A stretch of 8,427 bases of DNA from Gammaproteobacteria bacterium (GTDB lineage: Bacteria > Pseudomonadota > Gammaproteobacteria > Steroidobacterales > Steroidobacteraceae): contig JAURMS010000080.1 in assembly GCA_030830595.1 (NCBI GenBank), positions 1-8,427 of the forward strand. The letters are read 5' to 3'. The translations under genes and the position numbers were made by a program. The stretch's first letter is position 1. The number at the start of each line of letters is the position of its first letter. Below the pieces are notes generated by a model. That model was not told the origin of the DNA. It ran no database searches and worked only from the letters and a program-made list of their open reading frames with translations. Below are positions 1 through 5,917 of this stretch, in pieces.

Positions 1-2363
1 GTCTTGGTCGCAAAGCCTTCCTGGGCGGAGCCCAGCATGACGCCGATGCGTCGACCGTGCAGGTCGGCCGGGGTGGCCAGCTGGCTGCCTGACGGCTTCG
101 GCGGCTGGACGATGTTCCGCTTGAGCGCAAAGACCCGCGTATCCGTGGCGTAGTAGGGGTCCGAGAAATCAATGCGTTCCTTGCGCTCCTCCGTAATGAA
201 CATCGAGGTGGTCAGCATGTCGACCTTGCCGCTGGTGAGGGCGGCAATGAGGGAGGCAAACTGCATGTGCGAAAACTGCGCCCGCTTGCCTTGGGAAGCC
301 GCAAAGCGTCGCGCCAACTCGATGTCGAAGCCGGAAAACTCGCCGTTGAACACCGCACCAAATGGATATCCACCGGCACTGGTGCCCACTCGGAGTACGC
401 CTGCAGACCCCTCCGCAGGCAGCTCAGGCATGACGCGCTCACCGCGCTTGAACCACCGATCCACCATGTCCTGATAGGTGCCATCAGCACGAATATTGGC
501 CAGGAAGGCGTTAAAGTCGGCGCGCAGGGCGGGATTGGACTTGCTGAAGCCGGCGGCCACCTCGGAGGCAAACAGGGGCTCATCAAGGACGCCCAGTTGT
601 GCCTGGGTCGCGACATTTTCCCTGACGAAATCACGGTCGGCGACGGCCATGTCGATCCGGTCCGTGGTGAGGCCCAGGATCAGGTCCGCCCCATGATCGA
701 ATTGCAGGACCTCGGCCGTTGGGTAGGCCTTACGAAGGTAGACGTCCTGGGCAGAGCCCAGCACGACGCCCACCCGCCGACCATGAATGTCACCGATTGA
801 CGTCAGTTTTGGCTTGCCCGGCGCTGCAGCGGGCCGCGCGACCATGTTCTGCTTGAGCGCGAAAACCCGAATCTCGGTGTTGTAGTACGGGTCGGAAAAA
901 TCGATACGCTCCTTACGCTCTGGCGTGATGAACATACCGGTAACCAGCATGTCGACTTTTCCAGCGACCTGGGCCGCGATCAAGCCCCCGAAATTCATAT
1001 TCAGGAACTCGGCCCGCTTGCCCTGCGAGGCGGCGAAGCGCCTGGCCAGTTCGATGTCGAACCCGGCGAACTGCCCGTCCTGGATGGCCCCGTAAGGGAA
1101 ACCGATGGCCGCGGTGCCGACGGTGAGGGTTCCTGCCGTGCCCTCCGCCGGCAGGGGGGGCATGGTCCGCTCCTTCCGAACGAACCAGCGCTGGATCATG
1201 TCTTGGTAGGTGCCGTCCGCACGTATCCCCGCCAGGAACCCATCGAAGGCCTCGCGCAGCGCCTGATTGTCCTTCTTGAATCCGGCCCCGATGTCCATTG
1301 AGAACAAGGGGGTCTCGAGCATGGCCAGTTGGGTATTGTCAGCGAGGATCTCATTGAGAGAATCCCGGTCGGCGACGCCCGCGTCTACCCGTGTGCCTTC
1401 CACCGCCATCACCAGGTCAGCGGTATTGTCGTACTGCATGACTTCCGCGGTCGGATATTGCTTGCGGACATACACGTCCTGGACCGAGCCGAGCAATGCC
1501 CCGACCCGGATTCCGGCCAGGTCATCGTTGGAACGGATCTGGATTGCCTCATCGGCCTCCGGCTTGGCAGGGCTGCCTCCACCAGGCTTGCGGACCAGCA
1601 TCACCTGGGCGTTCTCATAGTAGGAGTCGCTGAAGCTGACGAACTTCGCGCGCTCCTCGGTGGCCGTCATGCCCGTCACGATCATGTCGATCTTGCCCGC
1701 CTGCAACGCCGGAATCAGGGCGGCAAAGCGCATGTTAGAGAACTCGAGGGGACGTCCCAGCGCGACGCTGATCCGATAGGCCAGTTCCCCGTCGTGCCCG
1801 GTGACCCGGCCCTTTGCATCCACGAAGTTGAACGGCTCACGGGTGGCGGTGACACCGATGCGCAGCGGTTCTCCCTGTGTCGGCAAGTCGAGGATGGGTT
1901 CTTCATAGGGCCCTGAAGTGGTCTTGAACCAGCGCGCCTGCATGGAGGCCAGGGTGCCGTCGGCCTTCAGGTCACCGAGGATCTTGTTGACCTGCGCCAG
2001 CAGTTCCAGCGAATCCTTGCGGACTGCGATGGAGGTGTTTTCCGGCTGGAGGGGCTCATCCAGCAGCGCCAGTTCGGGATTGTTGCGGACGATCAGCGTG
2101 GCGACCGGGCGTCCGGTGACCGTGGCGTCGAGTTGTCCAACCAGGACGGCACCCACGGCATCCATGGGGTCGTCGAAGCTCTTGATGTCTGCGTCCGGGA
2201 AGCGCTGCTTGGTGATGGCCTCGCCAGTGGTTCCCGTCACCACCCCGATGCGGGCGTCTTTAGCGTCATCCAGTTGCTGGATGTCCTTGTCGTTCCGGGA
2301 GTCGCAGGCTACGACGGACGTGAGCAGGCAGCAGGCCACTGCCAGTCTCGAAAAAATATGCAT
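1..2363 (-). CDS. Multi-domain solute-binding lipoprotein (tandem SBP_bac_3), partial, C-terminus beyond left edge
   Basis: The frame is open from ATG at 2363 to base 1 (787 residues, no stop). Residues 1-20 look like a lipoprotein signal ending VVAC, with Cys20 lipidated. Asp21 at +2 is the classic inner-membrane retention signal. Then follow a half domain (about 31-147, only the second lobe plus the closing helix ending RWF), a full SBP_bac_3 domain (about 165-396), another (about 411-640) and a third cut by the edge (from about 655). The last three keep the ligand-binding Arg in T-x-x-R (Arg238, Arg483, Arg727) and the SDPYY or SDSYY motif; domains 2 and 3 also keep the lobe-2 Asp (332, 576). 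This fold binds polar amino acids or similar solutes in ABC importers. Half-plus-full SBP units are, as I recall, typical of SBP-permease fusions, so a permease domain may follow off-window (inference). Alternatives are a BvgS-like sensor or a binding-only lipoprotein. It is probably co-transcribed with the SDR genes upstream. Confidence 0.88.
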   Translation of the reverse strand, partial: MHIFSRLAVACCLLTSVVACDSRNDKDIQQLDDAKDARIGVVTGTTGEAITKQRFPDADIKSFDDPMDAVGAVLVGQLDATVTGRPVATLIVRNNPELALLDEPLQPENTSIAVRKDSLELLAQVNKILGDLKADGTLASMQARWFKTTSGPYEEPILDLPTQGEPLRIGVTATREPFNFVDAKGRVTGHDGELAYRISVALGRPLEFSNMRFAALIPALQAGKIDMIVTGMTATEERAKFVSFSDSYYENAQVMLVRKPGGGSPAKPEADEAIQIRSNDDLAGIRVGALLGSVQDVYVRKQYPTAEVMQYDNTADLVMAVEGTRVDAGVADRDSLNEILADNTQLAMLETPLFSMDIGAGFKKDNQALREAFDGFLAGIRADGTYQDMIQRWFVRKERTMPPLPAEGTAGTLTVGTAAIGFPYGAIQDGQFAGFDIELARRFAASQGKRAEFLNMNFGGLIAAQVAGKVDMLVTGMFITPERKERIDFSDPYYNTEIRVFALKQNMVARPAAAPGKPKLTSIGDIHGRRVGVVLGSAQDVYLRKAYPTAEVLQFDHGADLILGLTTDRIDMAVADRDFVRENVATQAQLGVLDEPLFASEVAAGFSKSNPALRADFNAFLANIRADGTYQDMVDRWFKRGERVMPELPAEGSAGVLRVGTSAGGYPFGAVFNGEFSGFDIELARRFAASQGKRAQFSHMQFASLIAALTSGKVDMLTTSMFITEERKERIDFSDPYYATDTRVFALKRNIVQPPKPSGSQLATPADLHGRRIGVMLGSAQEGFATK
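108..1118 (-). repeat. Internal protein-level tandem repeat (third and fourth SBP units)
   Basis: Residues 416-508 (bases 840-1118) and 660-752 (bases 108-386) are first lobes of consecutive domains, 244 residues apart. By my hand count 67 of 93 positions are identical, with an 18-residue block from GFDIEL to GKRA fully identical. Within that block 11 of 18 codons differ synonymously, so the similarity is kept at protein level and the duplication is not very recent. The second domain (from residue 170) is clearly more diverged. Confidence 0.85.
1923..2273 (-). other. N-terminal half solute-binding domain (lobe 2 only)
   Basis: Residues about 31-147 of the lipoprotein align with the second half of the following domains: an R-I-G-V-V-T-G start, then D-A-T-V-T-G where domains 2 and 3 have D-A-G-V-A-D and D-M-A-V-A-D, then L-x-A-D-G-T and RWF. 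The ligand Asp is replaced by Gly84. No lobe-1 sequence exists upstream, because only 44 bases separate the start codon from the preceding gene, so this is not a mis-called start or a frameshift. It probably cannot bind ligand alone; it may be a structural cap. Confidence 0.75.
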
Positions 2364-2367
2364 CAAA

Positions 2368-2373
2368 CCCCCT
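2368..2373 (-). promoter_or_regulatory. Ribosome binding site of the SBP lipoprotein
   Basis: On the minus strand AGGGGG lies 4 bases before the ATG at 2363. Together with the signal peptide that follows immediately, this fixes the start. The 44-base gap to the preceding SDR stop shows no convincing terminator, so read-through from the SDR genes is likely. Confidence 0.6.
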
Positions 2374-2407
2374 GGGCGGTCGATTCTTTCGCTCGGGAAA
2401 AACCGCT

Positions 2408-3169
2408 TTACTTGCCGGCAGAATAGCCGAAATCGATGGCGTAGTCTGCGCCAGTGATCGCCGCGGCGGCAGGTTGGCACAGGAAGAAGACGAGCTCCGC
2501 GACTTCTTCCGGCTTGACGAAGCGGGCTGAGCGCCCTTGCGGGTACTTTGCCAGCAGCGAAGCCTTGTATCCCTGGGGATCGCCACCGCCGTAACGATCG
2601 GCCTGGAAGTCCAGCATGGGGGTGGCGGTGTCCGCGGGGCTCACGGTGTTTACTCGTACGCCGTCAGGCGCCAGGTCCAGAGCCAGCGCCCGCGTGAAGT
2701 TGGTCAGTGCCCCCTTGGAGGCGCAATAGGCAGCCGCACCCACGTTACCCTGCCGGCCGGCGTCGCTGGAGAGATTCACGATGCAGCCGCGGCTGGCCCG
2801 GAGTGCTGGGATGACTGCCGCACACATGAAGAAGGCCGCCTTGAGGTTGACGTCCATGACCAGGTCGAAATCGGCCTCGCTGAAGGTCTCCACCGGGCCC
2901 TCGCGCCAGACGCCCGCTGCGTTGACCAAGGCATCCACGCGTCCGCAGTGAGACATGGTTTCGGCAAACACGCCGAGGCAGGCGGCCGAATGGCGCAGGT
3001 CGGCAGGGATCCGGACGGCGAGGGCGGTGTCGGCGGCCAGCCCAGTGAGCAGCGCGTCATCAAGGTCGGTGGCGGCAATGCGCCAACCCCCTGCGGCAAA
3101 GCGTGCCGCGATGGCTCGCCCCATGCCGCCCCCGGCTCCGGTCAGCAGCACTACCGGGGAGTCGCTCAA
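2408..3169 (-). CDS. SDR-family NAD(P)-dependent oxidoreductase (probable TTG start)
   Basis: Classical short-chain dehydrogenase of 253 residues from the TTG at 3169. It has the nucleotide-binding glycine motif T10-G-A-G-G-G-M-G17, Asp35 at the end of the second beta strand (predicts NAD(H) preference), N83-A-A-G, and the catalytic set Asn108, Ser135, Tyr148 and Lys152 (Y-x-x-x-K). The C-terminus reads ITGADYAIDFGYSAGK, the usual SDR ending with Phe where Gly is common. It would reversibly oxidise an alcohol to a ketone in the cytoplasm; the substrate is unknown. An in-frame ATG at 3211 adds 14 basic residues and lies inside the preceding gene. I prefer the TTG because it overlaps that gene's stop as TTGA, has GAGG 7 bases upstream, and places the protein at normal SDR length. 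Second gene of a probable three-gene operon. Confidence 0.92.
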   Translation of the reverse strand: MSDSPVVLLTGAGGGMGRAIAARFAAGGWRIAATDLDDALLTGLAADTALAVRIPADLRHSAACLGVFAETMSHCGRVDALVNAAGVWREGPVETFSEADFDLVMDVNLKAAFFMCAAVIPALRASRGCIVNLSSDAGRQGNVGAAAYCASKGALTNFTRALALDLAPDGVRVNTVSPADTATPMLDFQADRYGGGDPQGYKASLLAKYPQGRSARFVKPEEVAELVFFLCQPAAAAITGADYAIDFGYSAGK

Positions 3170-3180
3170 GCGCGCGCCTC
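3166..3180 (-). promoter_or_regulatory. Coupled stop/start TTGA with Shine-Dalgarno GAGG
   Basis: Reading the minus strand, GAGG (3180-3177) precedes TTG (3169-3167) by 7 bases, and the TGA stop of the upstream SDR is 3168-3166. TTG and TGA therefore share two bases, the TTG version of the common ATGA translational-coupling junction. This decides the downstream start. Confidence 0.65.
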
Positions 3181-3936
3181 GATCACCGAGTTTCCGCCGT
3201 CGATGACCCAAAGCTGGCCGGTCACGTAGGAAGCTGCCGGTGAGCAGAGGAATTCGATGACGGCCGCCACCTCATCCGGGGTGCCGGACCGGCCCATAGG
3301 GGTGGCCTGGCCTGCCCGTGCCTCGGCCTCGGTTTGCGAGGCCGAGGCAATCCAGCCGGGGGCTACGGCGTTAACGATGATGCCGTGCCCGGCCAACTCC
3401 AGTGCCAGGGCCCGGGTGAGGCCCACCATGCCGGCCTTGGCCGCTGCATAGGCGGCATCCCCCGGCATGGCCGAGATCGGTCCAGCCGTAGAGGAGACGT
3501 TGACGATCCGGCCGTAGCCCCTGGCGGACATCCCGGCAGCGAAGGCCCGGCTCACCAGGAAGGCACTGGTCAGGTTGCGCTCGATCGAGGCTTGCCATTG
3601 AACCAGTGACATGTCCGCGACTGGCGCCGAGGCATCCAGTTCTCCCTGCACTGCCATGCCGGCGTTATTGACAAGCACCTCAACGGGCCCCAGCCGATCG
3701 GCCTGTTCTCTGAGCGCTGCCACCGTCTCTTCATCACTCAAATCCCCCTCGAAAGCGAATGCGGATGCACCGGCCTCCGCCAGTTCGCGAACCCGCTCGT
3801 GGATGCGTGAGGTGAAGCCGGCGAGCAACAACGTATGGCCGGCGCTCGCCAGCCGCGCAGCGGTGGCGAAGCCAATGCCTTGCGGGCTGCCGGCGCCGGT
3901 GACGATGGCCAGGGAGGCTGGCTTGGGGATAGGCAT
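3166..3936 (-). CDS. SDR-family oxidoreductase (FabG-like)
   Basis: Classical SDR of 256 residues. Its glycine motif T13-G-A-G-S-P-Q-G-I-G22 has five residues between the first two motif glycines instead of three, a lengthened variant seen in some SDRs. N90-N-A-G, Asn121, Ser149, Tyr163 and Lys167 form a complete active site, and the C-terminus V-T-G-Q-L-W-V-I-D-G-G is typical. The second beta strand ends L-L-L-A-G-F rather than with Asp, so cofactor preference is uncertain, possibly NADP(H). First gene of the minus-strand block, with its stop overlapping the next SDR. The two SDRs are not close copies: their cofactor loops differ, suggesting successive or opposing steps (inference). Substrate unknown; fatty acyl, sterol and sugar substrates are all possible for the family. 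The Shine-Dalgarno is weak (TTAGG about 10 bases before ATG). Confidence 0.92.
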   Translation of the reverse strand: MPIPKPASLAIVTGAGSPQGIGFATAARLASAGHTLLLAGFTSRIHERVRELAEAGASAFAFEGDLSDEETVAALREQADRLGPVEVLVNNAGMAVQGELDASAPVADMSLVQWQASIERNLTSAFLVSRAFAAGMSARGYGRIVNVSSTAGPISAMPGDAAYAAAKAGMVGLTRALALELAGHGIIVNAVAPGWIASASQTEAEARAGQATPMGRSGTPDEVAAVIEFLCSPAASYVTGQLWVIDGGNSVIEARA

Positions 3937-3940
3937 GATG

Positions 3941-3953
3941 GGTTAGCCTAACC
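3941..3953. promoter_or_regulatory. Palindrome GGTTAGcCTAACC, candidate operator
   Basis: Perfect 6-base arms around one central base, 4 bases upstream of the SDR start codon and overlapping its only plausible ribosome binding site. A one-base loop is too tight for an RNA hairpin, so a DNA-binding dimer site is the likelier reading. No regulator gene lies in the window. Confidence 0.35.
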
Positions 3954-3955
3954 TA

Positions 3956-3970
3956 CCGCCCAAACGGCGG
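3956..3970. repeat. Short inverted repeat CCGCC-CAAAC-GGCGG
   Basis: Five-base GC arms with a 5-base loop, immediately beside the GGTTAG palindrome in the divergent region. It could be a hairpin in the leader of the minus-strand operon or part of an operator; arms this short arise by chance in GC-rich DNA. Confidence 0.25.
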
Positions 3971-3998
3971 CATCCTGACTGGGGTTACACTGGCAACC

Positions 3999-4751
3999 AT
4001 GACGGTCAGTGACGCTGTACCCCCGTCCCCGGAAAGGCGGATTCGGCTCGGCATTCTCGATGCCGTGCCGGCCGAATATCTGCTGCCGGGCGAGAAGAGC
4101 GATCCAGAAAAATTCATCGACCTGTTTCAATCGGTTAACGCGCGCCTGGATTTCCAGGTCTATGAACCCACCCGGCTTCATTTTCCTGTGGCAGTGAACG
4201 CCTGTGATGCCTACCTGATAACCGGCAGCCCGTGCAGCGCCTATGAGCCGCTCGAGTGGATTCCGCCGCTGGAGTCGTTCGTCCGCGACGTCTATCGCGC
4301 TTCCATCCCCCTGGTCGGAATCTGCTTCGGCCACCAGTTGATTGCCCAGGCGCTGGGCGGCAAGGTGGCGAAAGCGGATGCTGGCTGGGTTCTCGGCATG
4401 CATGACTTCACCATTACCCGGCGCCAGGCCTGGATGACCGATGCCTCAGCTGGTCATGCACTTCATTTCATCAACCAGGACCAGGTAGTCCGCCTGCCAC
4501 CGGGGGTGGACTTGTGGGCTTCTTCAGATGATTGCCCGGTGATCATGTACGGGGAGGGCAACCGGCTGCTCTGCCTGCAGGGTCATCCCGAACAGCCAGA
4601 GTCCTCCATGCGGGCCTTTGCGGAAAAACTGACGGAGCTTGGCAAGATCAGCGATATGAGGGCCCAGCAGGCGCTTAGATCCATGGAGGCCAGGCGGCCT
4701 GACTCGGACCTGGTGGGTCGCTGGCTCAGCACTTTTCTCGGCGTCGATTGA
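3999..4751 (+). CDS. Class I glutamine amidotransferase-like protein
   Basis: Stand-alone GATase1 domain of 250 residues. The nucleophile elbow is G-I-C109-F-G-H-Q-L, and the other triad members are His196 and Glu198 in Q-G-H-P-E. The I-T-G-S-P turn (74-78) and H-F-I-N-Q-D-Q-V (156-163) match the GMP-synthase-like amidotransferase family. Such domains hydrolyse glutamine to give ammonia to a partner synthetase, or cleave gamma-glutamyl compounds. No synthetase domain is fused or adjacent, so the partner or substrate is unknown. The protein is cytoplasmic, with no signal peptide. The start at 3999 is the only ATG giving a full domain; it lacks a Shine-Dalgarno, and a possible -10 box 7 bases upstream allows a leaderless message. 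It is divergent from the SDR block and convergent with the MFS gene, 12 bases apart, with no obvious terminator between them. Confidence 0.9.
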   Translation: MTVSDAVPPSPERRIRLGILDAVPAEYLLPGEKSDPEKFIDLFQSVNARLDFQVYEPTRLHFPVAVNACDAYLITGSPCSAYEPLEWIPPLESFVRDVYRASIPLVGICFGHQLIAQALGGKVAKADAGWVLGMHDFTITRRQAWMTDASAGHALHFINQDQVVRLPPGVDLWASSDDCPVIMYGEGNRLLCLQGHPEQPESSMRAFAEKLTELGKISDMRAQQALRSMEARRPDSDLVGRWLSTFLGVD

Positions 4752-4763
4752 CCGCTGCTTGGC

Positions 4764-5897
4764 TCAGGCACGTCGCTGCGCAAGGAGGCCTGGGGCCAGG
4801 AGCACGGCAGAGGCAAGGAACAGCGCCACCGATACGCCGTTGACCAGGTCGTAACCCCCTGCGCCAAGCAGGCTTGCGGCAATGAAAGGCCCAATGGCAT
4901 ACCCGATGAACTGCATGGAAACCCCGTGAACCACCAGGCGTCCCCGGGCATCGAAAGCCGCCATCATGGCCAGAAGATAGGGCACGCAGAGATTCCAGAG
5001 CAGGTTGAAGCCACCGACTGCCAGCCAATACACGGGGGCGCTGACTTCACCCAACAGCAGGTAGATGCTCGCCGCCCCACCCAGCACGCCAATGGCCAAG
5101 GGCAGGGCACGGCCGAAGCGAAGCTCCAGCACGACCGGCAGGAACGCACCGGCGATCCCAAGGAACTGCGAGACAGTCAGCGCATTGGCGACGTCCTGCT
5201 CAGCCATATTCGCTTCCAGGCCCACCAGGAAGAGGTACGCCCAGACCACGCCGACCGCCGTGTTGTAGACCAGCATGCCAGCGAGCGCGGTCAGGCGGGT
5301 GAACACCGGGAAGGGCGACTCCGCGGTAAGGGCTTCAGTCTCCGCGCCAGATGAAGAGGGCAGGGAGCGCACGAACAGCAGGCCCGACGCGCAAAACAAG
5401 GCAAGGGCCACCAGCACCCCATTCATGCCAATGGTGGAAAAGGCCCACGGCATGGCCAGCAGTCCGAAGGCGCCGTAGGTCAGCACCCACACCACGATGT
5501 AGCCAAAGTTACGATCAGGCCGTGAGGTCAGGCCCATCATGGTGAAAGTCAGGGAGACCAGCCCGCCGGAACCCAGTCCGGTCAGGAACCGGATGGCCCC
5601 TAGCGTCGTAAAATCATCCACGCCGATCGATGCCAGGTTCCCTGCGGTACAGGCGATCAGGCACACATACAGCATGCCGCGCCAGTTGATGCGCGATGCC
5701 AGCAGGCTCATCAGGACCGTAGTGGCAGCGATACCGAACATCTCATAGGAGGCGATCAGTCCGGCCTGCTCCTCCGTCAATGACAGGTAGCCCACCAGGC
5801 CCTGGACATAGCCGGGTTGCAGGATGAAAACGCAGGGACCAATGACCGCCAGGTAAACGATGGCAGTGATGGAACGCCTTGAGTTGATGTCATGCAT
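4764..5897 (-). CDS. Major facilitator superfamily transporter
   Basis: Polytopic inner-membrane protein of 377 residues. I count about twelve hydrophobic segments (roughly 11-28, 45-68, 74-92, 98-122, 131-152, 159-177, then 203-226, 238-258, 264-283, 287-311, 321-345, 351-373) with a polar Ser/Glu-rich central loop at 178-200, the 6+6 MFS plan. The loop between helices 2 and 3 (S-R-I-N-W-R-G) is a degenerate motif A. It lies 20 bases after the sulfatase stop, with GGAG 6 bases before its ATG, so the two are almost certainly co-transcribed. This suggests transport of the sulfatase substrate or product, or export of an inhibitory product. Substrate not predictable. The length is at the short end for MFS but no helix appears to be missing. 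Confidence 0.88.
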   Translation of the reverse strand: MHDINSRRSITAIVYLAVIGPCVFILQPGYVQGLVGYLSLTEEQAGLIASYEMFGIAATTVLMSLLASRINWRGMLYVCLIACTAGNLASIGVDDFTTLGAIRFLTGLGSGGLVSLTFTMMGLTSRPDRNFGYIVVWVLTYGAFGLLAMPWAFSTIGMNGVLVALALFCASGLLFVRSLPSSSGAETEALTAESPFPVFTRLTALAGMLVYNTAVGVVWAYLFLVGLEANMAEQDVANALTVSQFLGIAGAFLPVVLELRFGRALPLAIGVLGGAASIYLLLGEVSAPVYWLAVGGFNLLWNLCVPYLLAMMAAFDARGRLVVHGVSMQFIGYAIGPFIAASLLGAGGYDLVNGVSVALFLASAVLLAPGLLAQRRA

Positions 5898-5917
5898 GGG
5901 TCGCTCCGCCTGATTGT

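Larger units (their letters stand above)
3937..3998. promoter_or_regulatory. Divergent promoter region between SDR operon and amidotransferase
   Basis: These 62 bases separate two divergent start codons and must hold at least the promoter of the minus-strand block. They contain two inverted repeats, described separately. On the plus strand TACACT (3986-3991) resembles a -10 box and lies 7 bases before the ATG at 3999, with no recognisable -35. No clear Shine-Dalgarno precedes the plus-strand ATG. Promoter calls are by eye only. Confidence 0.45.

Noticed and set aside
267..1916. Long plus-strand open frames (267-800, 1329-1916) opposite the solute-binding gene
   Set aside because: They lie antisense to a gene with strong family motifs, show no recognisable domain, and long opposite-strand frames are expected in GC-rich coding DNA.
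1923..2363. Half SBP domain explained by a frameshift or missed upstream start
   Set aside because: Only 44 bases precede the ATG before the neighbouring gene's stop, and a signal peptide begins right at the ATG, so no lobe 1 is hidden upstream.
2364..2407. Rho-independent terminator between the second SDR and the SBP lipoprotein (CCG...CGG followed by TTTTT)
   Set aside because: The stem would be only three base pairs, so it is too weak; continued transcription is more likely.
3170..3211. ATG at 3211 as start of the second SDR
   Set aside because: It adds a basic, non-homologous extension overlapping the previous gene; TTG at 3169 has a better ribosome binding site and junction.
3948..4403. 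151-codon minus-strand frame opposite the amidotransferase
   Set aside because: It covers the intergenic palindrome region and the amidotransferase core on the wrong strand, with no domain.
4752..4763. Bidirectional terminator between the convergent amidotransferase and MFS genes
   Set aside because: Twelve bases are too few, and I see no stem with a T-run around either stop.
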